Under the pieces are notes generated by a model. That model was not told where the DNA came from. It made no database searches and saw only the letters and a list, made by a program, of their open reading frames with translations. A program made the translations under genes and the position numbers. Positions 31,576 through 41,450 of a stretch of DNA of 64,000 nt are shown here, one piece after another. Position 1 is the stretch's first letter. Every line of letters begins with the position of its first letter. Source of the DNA: Anastatus disparis (taxonomy: Eukaryota; Arthropoda; Insecta; Hymenoptera; Eupelmidae); assembly GCA_017163975.1 (NCBI GenBank), contig JAFFSR010000306.1, forward strand, positions 474,001-538,000. Direction: 5' to 3'.

Positions 31576-33863
31576 GTGTTAAAGAATTAAAAGAGAGTGA
31601 TGCCACTATTATAGAGAATAAGAGTGTGAAAATAAATAGTAGTAGTGCCGTGAATAGAGAAAATGTGAAAAATAGTGAGAGTAAGGTTAGCGAAAAGTAC
31701 GAGAGTGAAAATAAAATTAGAAAGAGTAGTGAAAATAAAATTAAAAAGTGTAGTGAAAATGAAATTTATGAAGAGATTAAAATTAATAAAAGTGTAGAAG
31801 AAACAGAGTGTGAAATAAATAGGAAAAATAAAAATGAGAAGAGAGACATAAACAAGAGTGATAGTAGAAATATTGAAAGTGATAAAAATACAGAGAGTGT
31901 GAATTATAAAGAGAGAGAAAATAACAAGAGTGAAAAATTTGAGAATCGTAAAGAGAATAAAATCTATAATAGTGGCGCCGTGGTGAGAGAATTAAAAGGA
32001 AATTCAGCAGAAAGTGATGTGAGTGTGCGAAATGATGAAAATATGCAGTGGAAGTTGCCTAGAGAAACAACAGGAAACAACGAAGATAATTCTGTAGCAG
32101 TGAGACAGAAACTACAGAAAAGAGGCTTATGGCATCCAAGTTTTTGTGATATGGTGCCAACAGAAAACGGTCTTCCCTCGTTAACAGAGAGTGAATTTTC
32201 ATCAAGAGGTATAGAGCTTTTAAAGCTCCGTCATGATGAGAGAGAGAGACAAAATCAGCTGATCATCGAAGAAGCAGAAAGTTATCAGCAATTAGAGAAG
32301 ATAAATAAGGCCTTGGAAGTTTTAGCTGATAGTGAGGATGACTGTATTAGCTGGACAGAGCCGAAGCCTCAAAGGGTAAGAGATAGAAGTAAAAACGAGG
32401 GGAGGGGTGTTTTGAAGGAGAGTGAGTATTGTAAAGAACAGCAAGAGTTAGCTAGTGTTAGTACAGAGAATCGCAACTTTCTGATAGTGGTTTTACAGGG
32501 CGAGCCATATAAAGCATTGCTAGATCCCGGTGCAACTTTATCTTTGATTGGACCTAAAGTTGCTGAGAGATTCCGTCGAAAATTACAGCCAAGTGAGACG
32601 CTTATAAGAACAGTAACTGGAAAAGCTACTAAAGTTTTAGGCGTACTAAAAGCTCTGATAGAAATCGACGGTTATGCCAAGAATATAGAATTTAAAGGCG
32701 CATCTCAGCTGGATCAGGACATAATCTTAGGTATGGATTTTTGCGCCGCCTTTGACTGTGATGTACGTTTAGGCCGTGGTCTTTGGAGAGTTTTAGACGG
32801 TGAGTGGCGCCCTTTTATGAAGAAAGAAGAGGATAAAGAAGCGAGAATTTATGCAGAGTGTGCAGGGATATCTGAGTTAGATAATGAAGAGAGAGAAAGA
32901 GTCGAGCAGTTAGTCGAGCGTGTTTTAGCTTCAAGTACTCAAAAGCTAGGTATAACGCATCTAACAGAGCATCACATTGACGTGCAAGGTGCTGCGCCGG
33001 TGAGACATAAGCTGCGCCGTATGTCACCTAAGATGCTCGAAATAGCTCAAGCAGAAGTAGAAAGATTATACAAAGAGGATATTATAGAGAGATCAGCTAG
33101 TGATTGGAGTAGCGCCCCAGTGTTAGTGAGAAAACCAGATGGAGAGTATAGATTTTGTGTTGACTACCGTGATTTAAATAAAGTGACAAAGAAAGACGAA
33201 CATCCACTGCCGAACATGGACTCAATTTTAGATAAATTACGCAATGCGAAATATTTATCTAAGATTGATTTAAAACAAGCTTATTTTCAAATACCGATGG
33301 AACGTGCGAGTAGAAAATATACAGCGTTTGCAGTGCCTGGTTCAGGATTATGGCAGTTCAAAAGAATGAGTTTTGGTTTAACTAATGCGCCTCGAACGCA
33401 GCAGCGATTTATAGATTTGTTATTCGGCCCTGCGTTCGAACCCTACGTCTTTAGTTATCTTGATGACATTATTATAGTCACAGAGACATTTGACGAACAC
33501 TTGCATTGGTTGGAAGTAGTGCTAAAAAAGTTAGTCGATGCTGGCTTGGAAATAAATAAAAAGAAGTGCGAGTTCTGCTGCTCTCAGGTCTCATATCTTG
33601 GTTTTTTATTAGACAAAGATGGTCTGAGACCTGACCCTGAAAGAGTCATGCCAGTGTTTAATTATCCAGCGCCAAGGACAGTCCGACAGTCAAGAGGTTT
33701 CCTTGGAATGGTAGGCTGGTATGCACGCTTTATAGAAAATGTAGCTGAGTTAAAATTGCCGTTAGTGAACGTATTAAGAAAGAGTCAAAAATGGGAGTGG
33801 ACAGAAGAGCAGCAAGAAGCGTTTGAAGCGTTAAAGAGAGCTTTAACAGTTGCGCCAGTGTAA
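31533..33863 (+). CDS. pol: Pol part 1: protease and reverse transcriptase, ended by a premature stop
   Basis: Read in the -1 frame after Gag, so no separate start codon is needed. The first ~150 codons after 31626 are Lys/Glu/Asn-rich linker. The aspartic protease carries LLDPGATLSLIG near 32518, with DPGA instead of the usual DTGA/DSGA. RT follows with FCVDYRDLNK, SKIDLKQAYFQI and the catalytic SYLDDIIIV near 33450, then the connection region. TAA at 33861-33863 interrupts the protein just before RNase H; the next codons continue in the same frame, so this is a single nonsense change and not the natural end. Makes cDNA from genomic RNA. Confidence 0.9.
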   Translation, partial: KRAKRGAEVSTFVPRVKELKESDATIIENKSVKINSSSAVNRENVKNSESKVSEKYESENKIRKSSENKIKKCSENEIYEEIKINKSVEETECEINRKNKNEKRDINKSDSRNIESDKNTESVNYKERENNKSEKFENRKENKIYNSGAVVRELKGNSAESDVSVRNDENMQWKLPRETTGNNEDNSVAVRQKLQKRGLWHPSFCDMVPTENGLPSLTESEFSSRGIELLKLRHDERERQNQLIIEEAESYQQLEKINKALEVLADSEDDCISWTEPKPQRVRDRSKNEGRGVLKESEYCKEQQELASVSTENRNFLIVVLQGEPYKALLDPGATLSLIGPKVAERFRRKLQPSETLIRTVTGKATKVLGVLKALIEIDGYAKNIEFKGASQLDQDIILGMDFCAAFDCDVRLGRGLWRVLDGEWRPFMKKEEDKEARIYAECAGISELDNEERERVEQLVERVLASSTQKLGITHLTEHHIDVQGAAPVRHKLRRMSPKMLEIAQAEVERLYKEDIIERSASDWSSAPVLVRKPDGEYRFCVDYRDLNKVTKKDEHPLPNMDSILDKLRNAKYLSKIDLKQAYFQIPMERASRKYTAFAVPGSGLWQFKRMSFGLTNAPRTQQRFIDLLFGPAFEPYVFSYLDDIIIVTETFDEHLHWLEVVLKKLVDAGLEINKKKCEFCCSQVSYLGFLLDKDGLRPDPERVMPVFNYPAPRTVRQSRGFLGMVGWYARFIENVAELKLPLVNVLRKSQKWEWTEEQQEAFEALKRALTVAPV

Positions 33864-35549
33864 GCGAGACCTGATTTCAGCAAGCCGTTTACAGTGCAGT
33901 GCGATGCGAGCGGGTATGCTATTGGCGCTGTGTTAACGCAAGAAGGAGAGGACGGAGAGCATCCAATTGTTTACATAAGCAGAGTATTAACGCAAGCCGA
34001 GAGAAATTATTTCACGACAGAGAAAGAGTGTTTAGCCGTGAAATGGGCCATTAAAAAGTTAAGACCTTATTTAGATGGCTATAAATTTAAAGTGATCACA
34101 GATCATAGCGCCTTAAAATGGTTGCGTAATCTGAAAGATCCAACAGGAAGGCTTGCGCGATGGGCGTTGGAAATGCAAGAGTGGGATTTTGAAATAATAC
34201 ACAGAAAAGGAGCGTTAAATAAAGTGCCAGATGCTCTCTCTCGTATACCTGAAATTGAAGAAGCAGCAGTATCGGCTTTCGACGAGATAAGAGATGCCAA
34301 TTATTTACGCCTCATGGACAATGTAGTTAAAACTCCGATAAAATATAAAGATTGGAAAGTCGACAATGGATGCTTGTATAAACTCAGAGACGACCCACTG
34401 CTAGACCCAGTGACTCACAGAGAAGAAAACTGGAAATTAGTAGTGTCTATAGAGCATCAGGAAAGAGTACTAAAAGAAGCCCATTGTACACCAACAACAG
34501 GTCATCTAGGAGTGGAAAAGACATATGACAGAGTCGCTCGTGAATATTATTGGAAAGGTGTTTATCATGATGTATATAATTTCGTTAGAGAGTGTGAGCA
34601 GTGCCAACGATATAAAGTTTCACAAACAGGAGCACAAGGTTTAATGGGCAGCAGAATTGTAGAGAGGCCATGGGCTGTCGTAGCCGCCGATTTAATGGAA
34701 TTTCCGCCAAGCAAGCTGCAACATAAATATTTAATAGTGTTCCAGGACTTATTTACACGTTGGGTAGAGTTAAAGCCGCTGAGAAAAGCCGATGGAAAAT
34801 CTGTAGTGAGAGCCTTAGAAGAGTTAATAATTTTTAGATGGGAAGCGCCTGAATATTTTTTAACTGATAATGGGCGAGAGTTTGATAATCAACAACTTGA
34901 GAAAGCCTTGAAAGACTATGGAATAAAACATGTGACAACGCCACCGTATCATCCTCAGGCGAACCCAGTTGAACGTGTTAATCGCACATTAAAAACGATG
35001 ATAGCAGCGTTTGTTGGAGAGGATCACAGAAATTGGGACGTGCATGTTCATGAATTTCGCCATGCGATTAATACTGCCGTGCAAGCGTCAACCAAGGTTT
35101 CTCCTGCATTTTTAAATTACGGACGCCATCCTAAGCAAGTAGCTAGTTTACGCCGAGAGGTAGAAGGTGAGCGTCTTGTTGAGAAAATAGAGCCACAGGT
35201 ATGGGTAGACCGCTTAAAGAGGTTAGACGCGTTAAGAGATTTAGTTGCTAAACATATAGACGAAGCGCGCGCGAAGCAAGAAAAACAATATAATAAGGGG
35301 CGAAAAGATGTACAATTTTTCATAGGAGATAAAGTTATGAGAAAAACTCACGTGCTTTCGGACGCGTTTAAAAAGTTTTCTGCGAAACTAGCGCCGAAAT
35401 ATGAGGGGCCTTATGAAATAGTAGAGATAAAATCACCCGTCGTGTATATTTTGGGGCAAGGTAACGAGTTAAACCGTAGAAAAACGAAAGCGCATATTTC
35501 TGAATTAAAAAGATATATACCCCCAAGAAAGGTAGGCAATATACAGTAG
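33864..35549 (+). CDS. pol: Pol part 2: RNase H and integrase (separated by the stop)
   Basis: The same frame as part 1 continues after the TAA. RNase H: QCDASGYAIGAVLTQ, the TTEKECLAV glutamate, and ITDHSALKWL. Integrase: an HHCC zinc segment (HLGVEKTYDR with ECEQCQRYK), then the DDE core with the aspartates in AADLMEF and LTDNGREF and the glutamate in NPVERVNRTLK. The C-terminus has a GPYEI segment typical of the GPY/F module. Integrates the cDNA; RNase H degrades the RNA strand. All catalytic residues are visible. Without read-through of the upstream stop it would not be made. Confidence 0.9.
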   Translation, partial: ARPDFSKPFTVQCDASGYAIGAVLTQEGEDGEHPIVYISRVLTQAERNYFTTEKECLAVKWAIKKLRPYLDGYKFKVITDHSALKWLRNLKDPTGRLARWALEMQEWDFEIIHRKGALNKVPDALSRIPEIEEAAVSAFDEIRDANYLRLMDNVVKTPIKYKDWKVDNGCLYKLRDDPLLDPVTHREENWKLVVSIEHQERVLKEAHCTPTTGHLGVEKTYDRVAREYYWKGVYHDVYNFVRECEQCQRYKVSQTGAQGLMGSRIVERPWAVVAADLMEFPPSKLQHKYLIVFQDLFTRWVELKPLRKADGKSVVRALEELIIFRWEAPEYFLTDNGREFDNQQLEKALKDYGIKHVTTPPYHPQANPVERVNRTLKTMIAAFVGEDHRNWDVHVHEFRHAINTAVQASTKVSPAFLNYGRHPKQVASLRREVEGERLVEKIEPQVWVDRLKRLDALRDLVAKHIDEARAKQEKQYNKGRKDVQFFIGDKVMRKTHVLSDAFKKFSAKLAPKYEGPYEIVEIKSPVVYILGQGNELNRRKTKAHISELKRYIPPRKVGNIQ

Positions 35550-35561
35550 TGTCCCAGAACT

Positions 35562-35582
35562 AATTTTCTTTTGATTCAGCAG
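35562..35582 (+). promoter_or_regulatory. Candidate splice acceptor for ORF3
   Basis: A pyrimidine-rich run (ttttcttttgattcag) ends in AG at 35578-35579, with a second AG at 35581-35582. This is 17-20 bases before the ORF3 ATG (35599), the arrangement used for spliced env messages. The donor is not identified. Confidence 0.5.
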
Positions 35583-35598
35583 GTGAACGAGTTTGAGA

Positions 35599-37344
35599 AT
35601 GCCAAGGGCTTGGCAAAAACGAGGTGACCGCTTCACGGGCCGTGATACTCCGTTTCCGGAGTTCAAACCGCCTACCATTGCGGCCATACCGGCGAGAGTC
35701 GCCGCCGTGAGCCACACTGAGGAGCAAAACCCAGAGCCGTCACCCCAAGGGCAAGAGCCAATTAACAACGAGCAACCTATTCAGGAAAATCAACTGGTGC
35801 CAGTGGCGCCGTTGGCTGCTATGGAAGCAGACCAAGAAATTGAGGAGGAAGTCTCTATGGAAATCGTAGAAGATACACCAAGCGCCAGTTGGTATGACGC
35901 CTACATAGAAGAAGAGACAGAGAAAAACAGAGAAGGGGTTATTACTACAACAACGCAGGTTACCGTCACAAAGATCGTAAGCCTGCCTTCTAACCCAAAC
36001 CAGGCTTGGTTTGGGCCAACAAACGTAAGCGTTCAATCGTCTTTGGCGTCGGCAATAGCCTCTGGAGCAATCCCAAGGCGTTGGGGTGAGTTACGTAGAC
36101 CTCACCTACCTCAAGAGGAAAGCAGCCACCAGCAACCAGCTATTGAAGGTCGTGCCATAGAAACGGTGGACTTAACAAGAGAAAATCGTGACTTGGAGAG
36201 TGGAAATCCAACACAAGTCTTGCCACTGTTTGAAGCAGACAGTCACGATGCTCAGAAAGACCTAGAAGAATATTTGGCTCAAGACAAAAATCTTGATCGA
36301 GCCCAAGTTAGTAGTCAGCCATCTGAAGAAATACTGGACGGGATCGTAAGCAAAGGAGCACGCCAAATACTTAGGGTGCCCCCTAGTAGTCACCGAGAGA
36401 GCTCAATAAACGGTATTGTACCCGTCGATAGTAGACCAGCGGGGCCGTTAGCCTGGGATTTGGGACCAGTGGACGAGCCAGAACCCTCTTCAAGTCAAGA
36501 TGCACGGCTGAGAAGCCTTTGCTCGTCGACTAGGGCATCAGAGCCGTTACCACTTGACCAGAACGAGGCTAGGTCAAGGAAAAGGAATAGATCGAAGAAT
36601 CCGAGACAACTACAACTCGACGATTATGAACCACGAGAGCCACGACCACTGCGGTCACCATCACCACCTTTTGGACCCGCTAATATAGTGAATCGAGGAC
36701 TGCCTGCTAACGGAGTCCAAAATCAGCAACAGCAAGAGCCTAGAAGATCAAGAGAAACTAGGAGAGGATTGCCTGTGCGCACACGAGGTGTTATGTGTGG
36801 TGGCTTAGCAGAGATACCCACGGATCCAGCTGTCGATCCACCAGCTTTTGCTTGCTTTAATTGCTGGGAGCGTGGGCATAATGCCCGAGACTGTCAACAT
36901 CGACGCCTACGGATGCACTGTCATAACTGTGGACGAAGTAGAGTAGACCTTAGCGTGTGTCCACGATGTAGTGAAACTCATCGCCAATACTTGAGGGAAA
37001 ACTTTCCCAATGCTCAAGAGAGACGGCCAGGAGAAAGACGGGACAATCGACCTGTCAGTCGAAGCCGACCAGTAGCAGTGGATGCTAGAGGAAGAGGTCA
37101 GGATTTAGGACCAGGCATAGATCAGCAGCCACGAGAAGAACGAGAGAGACGAACTCCTGAACCATTGCAGCCACGGGGCAATGTAAGGCAAAGGTTGGGA
37201 CCCCGCGTGGAGGTTAGACCGGAAGAAGAACCTGATGCCCTGCGTGACGCCCTTCGTCTTGTAGACGGCCTTAACGACCTATCAACAGAGACAAGGGAAG
37301 CCGTATTGAGAAGTGTCTTCCGTGAGCGACAACCAAGGCGATGA
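35599..37344 (+). CDS. ORF3: zinc-knuckle protein in the env position (581 aa)
   Basis: Intact ORF 50 bp after Pol. It has no signal peptide, membrane segment or env-like feature. It is Pro/Arg/Glu/Gln-rich, probably largely disordered, with an acidic stretch around residues 75-115. Near the end are a CCHC knuckle (C419, C422, H427, C432) and CX2CX9CX2C (441, 444, 454, 457), followed by an Arg-rich tail. The same two-part cysteine pattern closes Gag, so it may derive from a duplicated nucleocapsid region. Likely nucleic-acid binding. I start it at ATG 35599. A splice acceptor upstream suggests expression from a spliced RNA. I do not recognise the protein as a whole. Confidence 0.85.
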   Translation: MPRAWQKRGDRFTGRDTPFPEFKPPTIAAIPARVAAVSHTEEQNPEPSPQGQEPINNEQPIQENQLVPVAPLAAMEADQEIEEEVSMEIVEDTPSASWYDAYIEEETEKNREGVITTTTQVTVTKIVSLPSNPNQAWFGPTNVSVQSSLASAIASGAIPRRWGELRRPHLPQEESSHQQPAIEGRAIETVDLTRENRDLESGNPTQVLPLFEADSHDAQKDLEEYLAQDKNLDRAQVSSQPSEEILDGIVSKGARQILRVPPSSHRESSINGIVPVDSRPAGPLAWDLGPVDEPEPSSSQDARLRSLCSSTRASEPLPLDQNEARSRKRNRSKNPRQLQLDDYEPREPRPLRSPSPPFGPANIVNRGLPANGVQNQQQQEPRRSRETRRGLPVRTRGVMCGGLAEIPTDPAVDPPAFACFNCWERGHNARDCQHRRLRMHCHNCGRSRVDLSVCPRCSETHRQYLRENFPNAQERRPGERRDNRPVSRSRPVAVDARGRGQDLGPGIDQQPREERERRTPEPLQPRGNVRQRLGPRVEVRPEEEPDALRDALRLVDGLNDLSTETREAVLRSVFRERQPRR

Positions 37345-37720
37345 AGAAAAAAAAAATGGGAGCGAATGAGATACGTCGAATAAACAAGATGAGAGAATTT
37401 ATTTCAGTAGTGCCAAAGAAAAAAAATGTATAGAAGAGAAAAAGTAATGTATCAGTAGTGCCATAAAAACCTAGAGAAAAGGAAAAGAAAGAGAGGAGAA
37501 GAAGTATCTAAGAATGAGAGCCATAGAGAAAAATTAAAATAAGAAAGATGATTAAGCCAGAGGATTAATACACGATGCCAGAGGAAATCAAAGGAAACCA
37601 TAACGTCAGAGGCCCTTCTGGGCCAACGTAAGTAGCCAATTTATTATTATTCTTTTATTCTCACCTGTGTTGGTAGTATCTGTGGATAGACAAATTATTT
37701 TGGGGAAAATAATTTGGTCT
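37345..37720 (+). other. Retrotransposon 3' untranslated region
   Basis: Purine-rich and A-rich, with repeated 'agtgcca' (37409, 37456) and no open frame. It ends at the polypurine tract. Confidence 0.6.
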
Positions 37721-37733
37721 AGGGGAGGGGATT
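37721..37733 (+). promoter_or_regulatory. Polypurine tract
   Basis: AGGGGAGGGGATT directly before the LTR start. Primer for plus-strand DNA synthesis. Confidence 0.85.
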
Positions 37734-38093
37734 TGCGACGCCGTTCGGCATCGCTATTTTATTAAGAAAATAAAATATGAAAAAAACTATAGAGCGTACA
37801 TTTTTTTAAATAAATCTTTTTTTTCTCTAGATACTACTTAACAGGGTGTAATTTTTGTGTGACTTTCCTTATTAAAATGTTGTGTGAATTTTATTTTTCA
37901 TGGGTCGGAGCCGTAGTTATAGAATTTGAATCGAGCGATTTTCCCGCTCGATTTCGTCTAACATCATAGTAGAAGAACGAAAATAACGAGAGTTTGTTTG
38001 CGCCGAAGAAAGAAAGAAAAACAAGAAAGAAAGAAGATGAAGAGAAAAAGAATAAAGCGAACTATAAAGACTTTTTTGTAATTTATAAATCGA
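37734..38093 (+). mobile_element. Truncated 3' LTR fragment (first 360 bp)
   Basis: Matches the first 360 bp of the LTR and then switches at 'tcga' to Helitron sequence. It carries the A variant (tagttatag) also found in the complete LTR at 38991 rather than the G of the 5' LTR. The break shares only GA with the Helitron side (24656-24657). Confidence 0.93.
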
Positions 38094-38990
38094 CAAAAAT
38101 CATTGTAGTAATATAGCTTTAGTACGGACAAGTCATTATATTTGTTTAATTTATTAATTTAAAAAGATACTGATATAATAAAACTCAAGTGATGCAGCTC
38201 CGACATTCCGTTAATAGGAAAATGGTGACAGAAGAATCACATAAATATAAAAAAATTTCAGAAAAAGACATTATTATGGAAATGCGAGAAACAAAAAAGT
38301 AATGATAAATTAGAACTAAGACGTGTTCAAGAAACTTTACGTAAGAAAAAAACTTATATGAAAATGAAAAAAGGACAACCAAATAAATATAAACAGAAAT
38401 AAGAAAATACTAAGATAACAAAATGGCAATTCACTGAAACAATGAGTACTGATAAATTTGAACAAATACGTGCGAATGAGGCTTTACGTAAGAAAGAAGT
38501 TTATATAAAAATTGAAGAAAAACAACCAAAAAAATATGAAGAAAAATTAGAAAATGTTAAGTGTAAACGATTAAAAATTGAACCCGATAGTCCACGATTT
38601 TCAAAACAAAATTACATTGATTCAATAACACTTGTAAATTATCATGGTAAACCTGACCTTTTTGTAACTATGACCTGTGACCCACATTGGAAAGAAATAA
38701 CAGAAAACTTGGAAATTTATAGAAATGCAATAGATAGACCAGATATTATAACAAGAGTATTTTATGAAAAAGTAGAAGAATTCAAAAATTTAGTAATAAA
38801 AAAGGGAATATTAGGAAAATGTATTGCATATAGTTATGTAATTCCATTTCAAAAACGAGGATTACCACATATGCATATGTTGTTATTCTTAGATAAAAAT
38901 GATAAATTGGACATTCCCGAAAAAGTTGATAAAATAATAAGTGCAGAAATCCCAAATAGAGATATTTATCCAAAATTATATAGTATTGTT
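38092..38990 (+). pseudogene. Second copy of Helitron Rep 5' part, reading frame intact
   Basis: Duplicates 24656-25553 with three substitutions and one inserted A by my reading. The frame from ATG 38442 is open through the HUH motif to the LTR junction at 38990. The extra A and the absence of the TAA seen at 25458 make this copy less decayed than the left one. Features: GKPDLFVTMTCDPHW and KRGLPHMHMLLFL. It is a fragment, because the rest of the Rep gene is beyond the LTR. Confidence 0.85.
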
Positions 38991-41446
38991 TGCGACGCCG
39001 TTCGGCATCGCTATTTTATTAAGAAAATAAAATATGAAAAAAACTATAGAGCGTACATTTTTTTAAATAAATCTTTTTTTTCTCTAGATACTACTTAACA
39101 GGGTGTAATTTTTGTGTGACTTTCCTTATTAAAATGTTGTGTGAATTTTATTTTTCATGGGTCGGAGCCGTAGTTATAGAATTTGAATCGAGCGATTTTC
39201 CCGCTCGATTTCGTCTAACATCATAGTAGAAGAACGAAAATAACGAGAGTTTGTTTGCGCCGAAGAAAGAAAGAAAAACAAGAAAGAAAGAAGATGAAGA
39301 GAAAAAGAATAAAGCGAACTATAAAGACTTTTTTGTAATTTATAAATCGAAGCGAAAGATTTTCTATTATGTATATGCGTCAAGCAAGTGTAAAGCTGCG
39401 TATTAGTATTCAAGTGAGAGTGAGCGAGAAAACAAATACATGTGTGCGAGCGAGAAAAAGAGAGAGCGAAAGAAGGACTAAGCGCCGGCGTCTCTCTTGA
39501 AAGAAATAGTATTTTATGCGTCATAATTTATTATATTAGTTGAAATAAATTTAGAATAATTATTACGAGTGTGTGAGATGAAATAACGTATTAAATTATT
39601 TATTAAATTAGTTAATAATAATAGAGCGCGAAACGGAAATAAATAATAGCCAATGAGATTGTTACGCGCCGATTGTTAGTTAATATTTTGTCGAAAACGA
39701 AGCGCTGTGATTGGCCCGCCGTCAACGGACTTGTCGTTCCTCGCCGAACAAAGCGGGCCTTGTCGTCAATCGTTGGCGAGTCTTGCAGCGAAGCGGTCGT
39801 GCTTAGAGAGAGAATCCGAGATTTTTGTTTCGAGAGTGTGCCTTTGTTAAGAAAGAGTTTTCTTGTGTCGAGTTTTATATTTTTTGTGTTTAATTTTCTA
39901 TAAAAGAGTTTTCGTGTGAGATAAATATTAGTAAATTATTTAGAGTCAGCGTAGTAGAGCCTGTGATTTTCTTTTTTTATTTTTTTTTCGTGTGTAATTG
40001 TCGTAGCGCCCGTGTAAAGAGTTTTTCTTTTTGTGCGTAGCCTACAAAAATCTTAAATTAACGTGTAAAATTTCAATTGTTTAACAAAGGCCGCGAGATT
40101 TTATAAAAGAAATAAAGAGAGAATAAAGATCGTTCGTTTATTTAAAATAGCGCGTGTATATCAGAGTGTAGTTGCGCCTTTTTTTTATTATTGTGTTCGT
40201 GTAGATCCAAAGGAAAAATTTCTAATCACACAGAGAAAAGAGAGAATACGGCCTTGCGTCAAAAGGCCCAGGGTAGCTTCACCAGCGGGTGTATCGAGAG
40301 AGCGAGAGCGCTAACGAGAGAGCCGATCAGAGTAGCGATCACCAGCGAGAAGAAAAGCAAAGAAAAGCTCTCTTTGTCTAAGGTATAGTGTGAAATTTCT
40401 TAGCGCGTATGCTTGCATCGAATGTTTGTGTGCCGGTAAAGTAAATAGAAAAATACTTTTATTTTTAGTTAAATTCATACTTAAAAATCTTTCTTTGCTA
40501 TTTACGACTTACTATATGTTAAATTAAATTGTTCTTTTATTTTATCTAGCGCGATTTTCTGTATATGTAAATTCGTATGTATGTGTGGAATGAAATAGTA
40601 GTGTGAGAGTAGAAAAAGTGTAACGAGAGCCGCGAGATTAAAATTTATTAGAAGTGTTTTATTAAATTTCCTTTTATATGTGTAATAATTAGTGTGAAAA
40701 AAGAAGTGTAAAGTTTGTAAATTGCCGTGCGTGAAAACCGTTGGTAAGAATTTTCCATAGAAATAAAATTTCATTTGATAGTCGCGAGAATCGCGCCGAG
40801 TTCGTGGAAGTCAGTATAGAGTTCGAAAATAAGGGGGAGGTATAGTAGAGCCAGAAAGCGAGCAGAGCCTGCGGTGCCGTGGAGAGGCAGTGGCGCGACC
40901 GTCTACGTCAGAGCCCACTAGCCGCGCGGCATAGGAGAGTGAGTGAGAGAGAGAGAGAAAGAAAGACGCAAGTAGAAACGAGAGTGAGTGAGTAAGTTGC
41001 GTATAGCATAGGCATATAAAAAAGATTTTTGTAATTTCGCCCGTGACAAATCTATGCGCTTGAGTAGTATCAATATTAATTTTAATGTGTTAAAATTTTA
41101 AAAGTAAGTGTAAAATTCTGTGATAGCGAAAATTTAAATTAATATATTATTCCTTCAAATTAATTGTGGTGTATCCTTTTATTTTAACTAATTATACCTA
41201 GAGTGTGTGTAAGAGAGAGAAAGAGAGAGTACATTATAAAAAAATTATAAAGAGAGTTTATTGAAGTTGAAAGGGTGTGTTTTTGAAATAATAAAGTTGG
41301 AAAAGTATAATACGCGCGTCTCCCGAACGCGTGAATCTCGGCGGATCCCCTCTGTGATAGTCTCATCGCTTATCACGTTTTAATAAATTTTTAGATTTTG
41401 GCGATTCGGGATACTGGGACGACGTCGTCGCAAATACATCGTCACA
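38991..41446 (+). mobile_element. Complete LTR (2456 bp), right-hand copy
   Basis: Full length from TGCGACG to GTCACA, flanked by TGTT at 38987-38990 and 41447-41450, so on its own it has the structure of a solo LTR. Versus the 5' LTR I count about nine substitutions, one extra T (in the T-run at about 39885) and a 3-base insertion near 40001-40003. Confidence 0.93.
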
Positions 41447-41450
41447 TGTT
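41447..41450 (+). other. Target-site duplication TGTT (right)
   Basis: Immediately follows the last LTR base and matches the bases before the 5' LTR. The Helitron frame resumes here. Confidence 0.88.

Larger units (their letters stand above)
25554..37733 (+). mobile_element. Ty3/gypsy-type LTR retrotransposon (5' LTR plus internal region)
   Basis: Order: 5' LTR, tRNA-Lys primer site, leader, Gag, -1 frameshift signal, Pol (protease, RT, RNase H, integrase), an extra ORF3, polypurine tract, 3' LTR. Integrase after RNase H defines the Ty3/gypsy arrangement. The internal region is less AT-rich than its surroundings. It is inserted in a Helitron Rep gene in the same orientation. The LTRs differ by about nine substitutions and two small indels over 2.45 kb by eye, so the insertion is young. 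One nonsense codon in Pol is the only coding defect I see. The 3' side is rearranged (see 37734-41446). Confidence 0.92.

Noticed and set aside
35599..37344. ORF3 as a retroviral-type envelope
   Set aside because: No signal peptide, transmembrane segment, cleavage site or fusion-like region; hydrophilic with zinc-binding cysteines instead.
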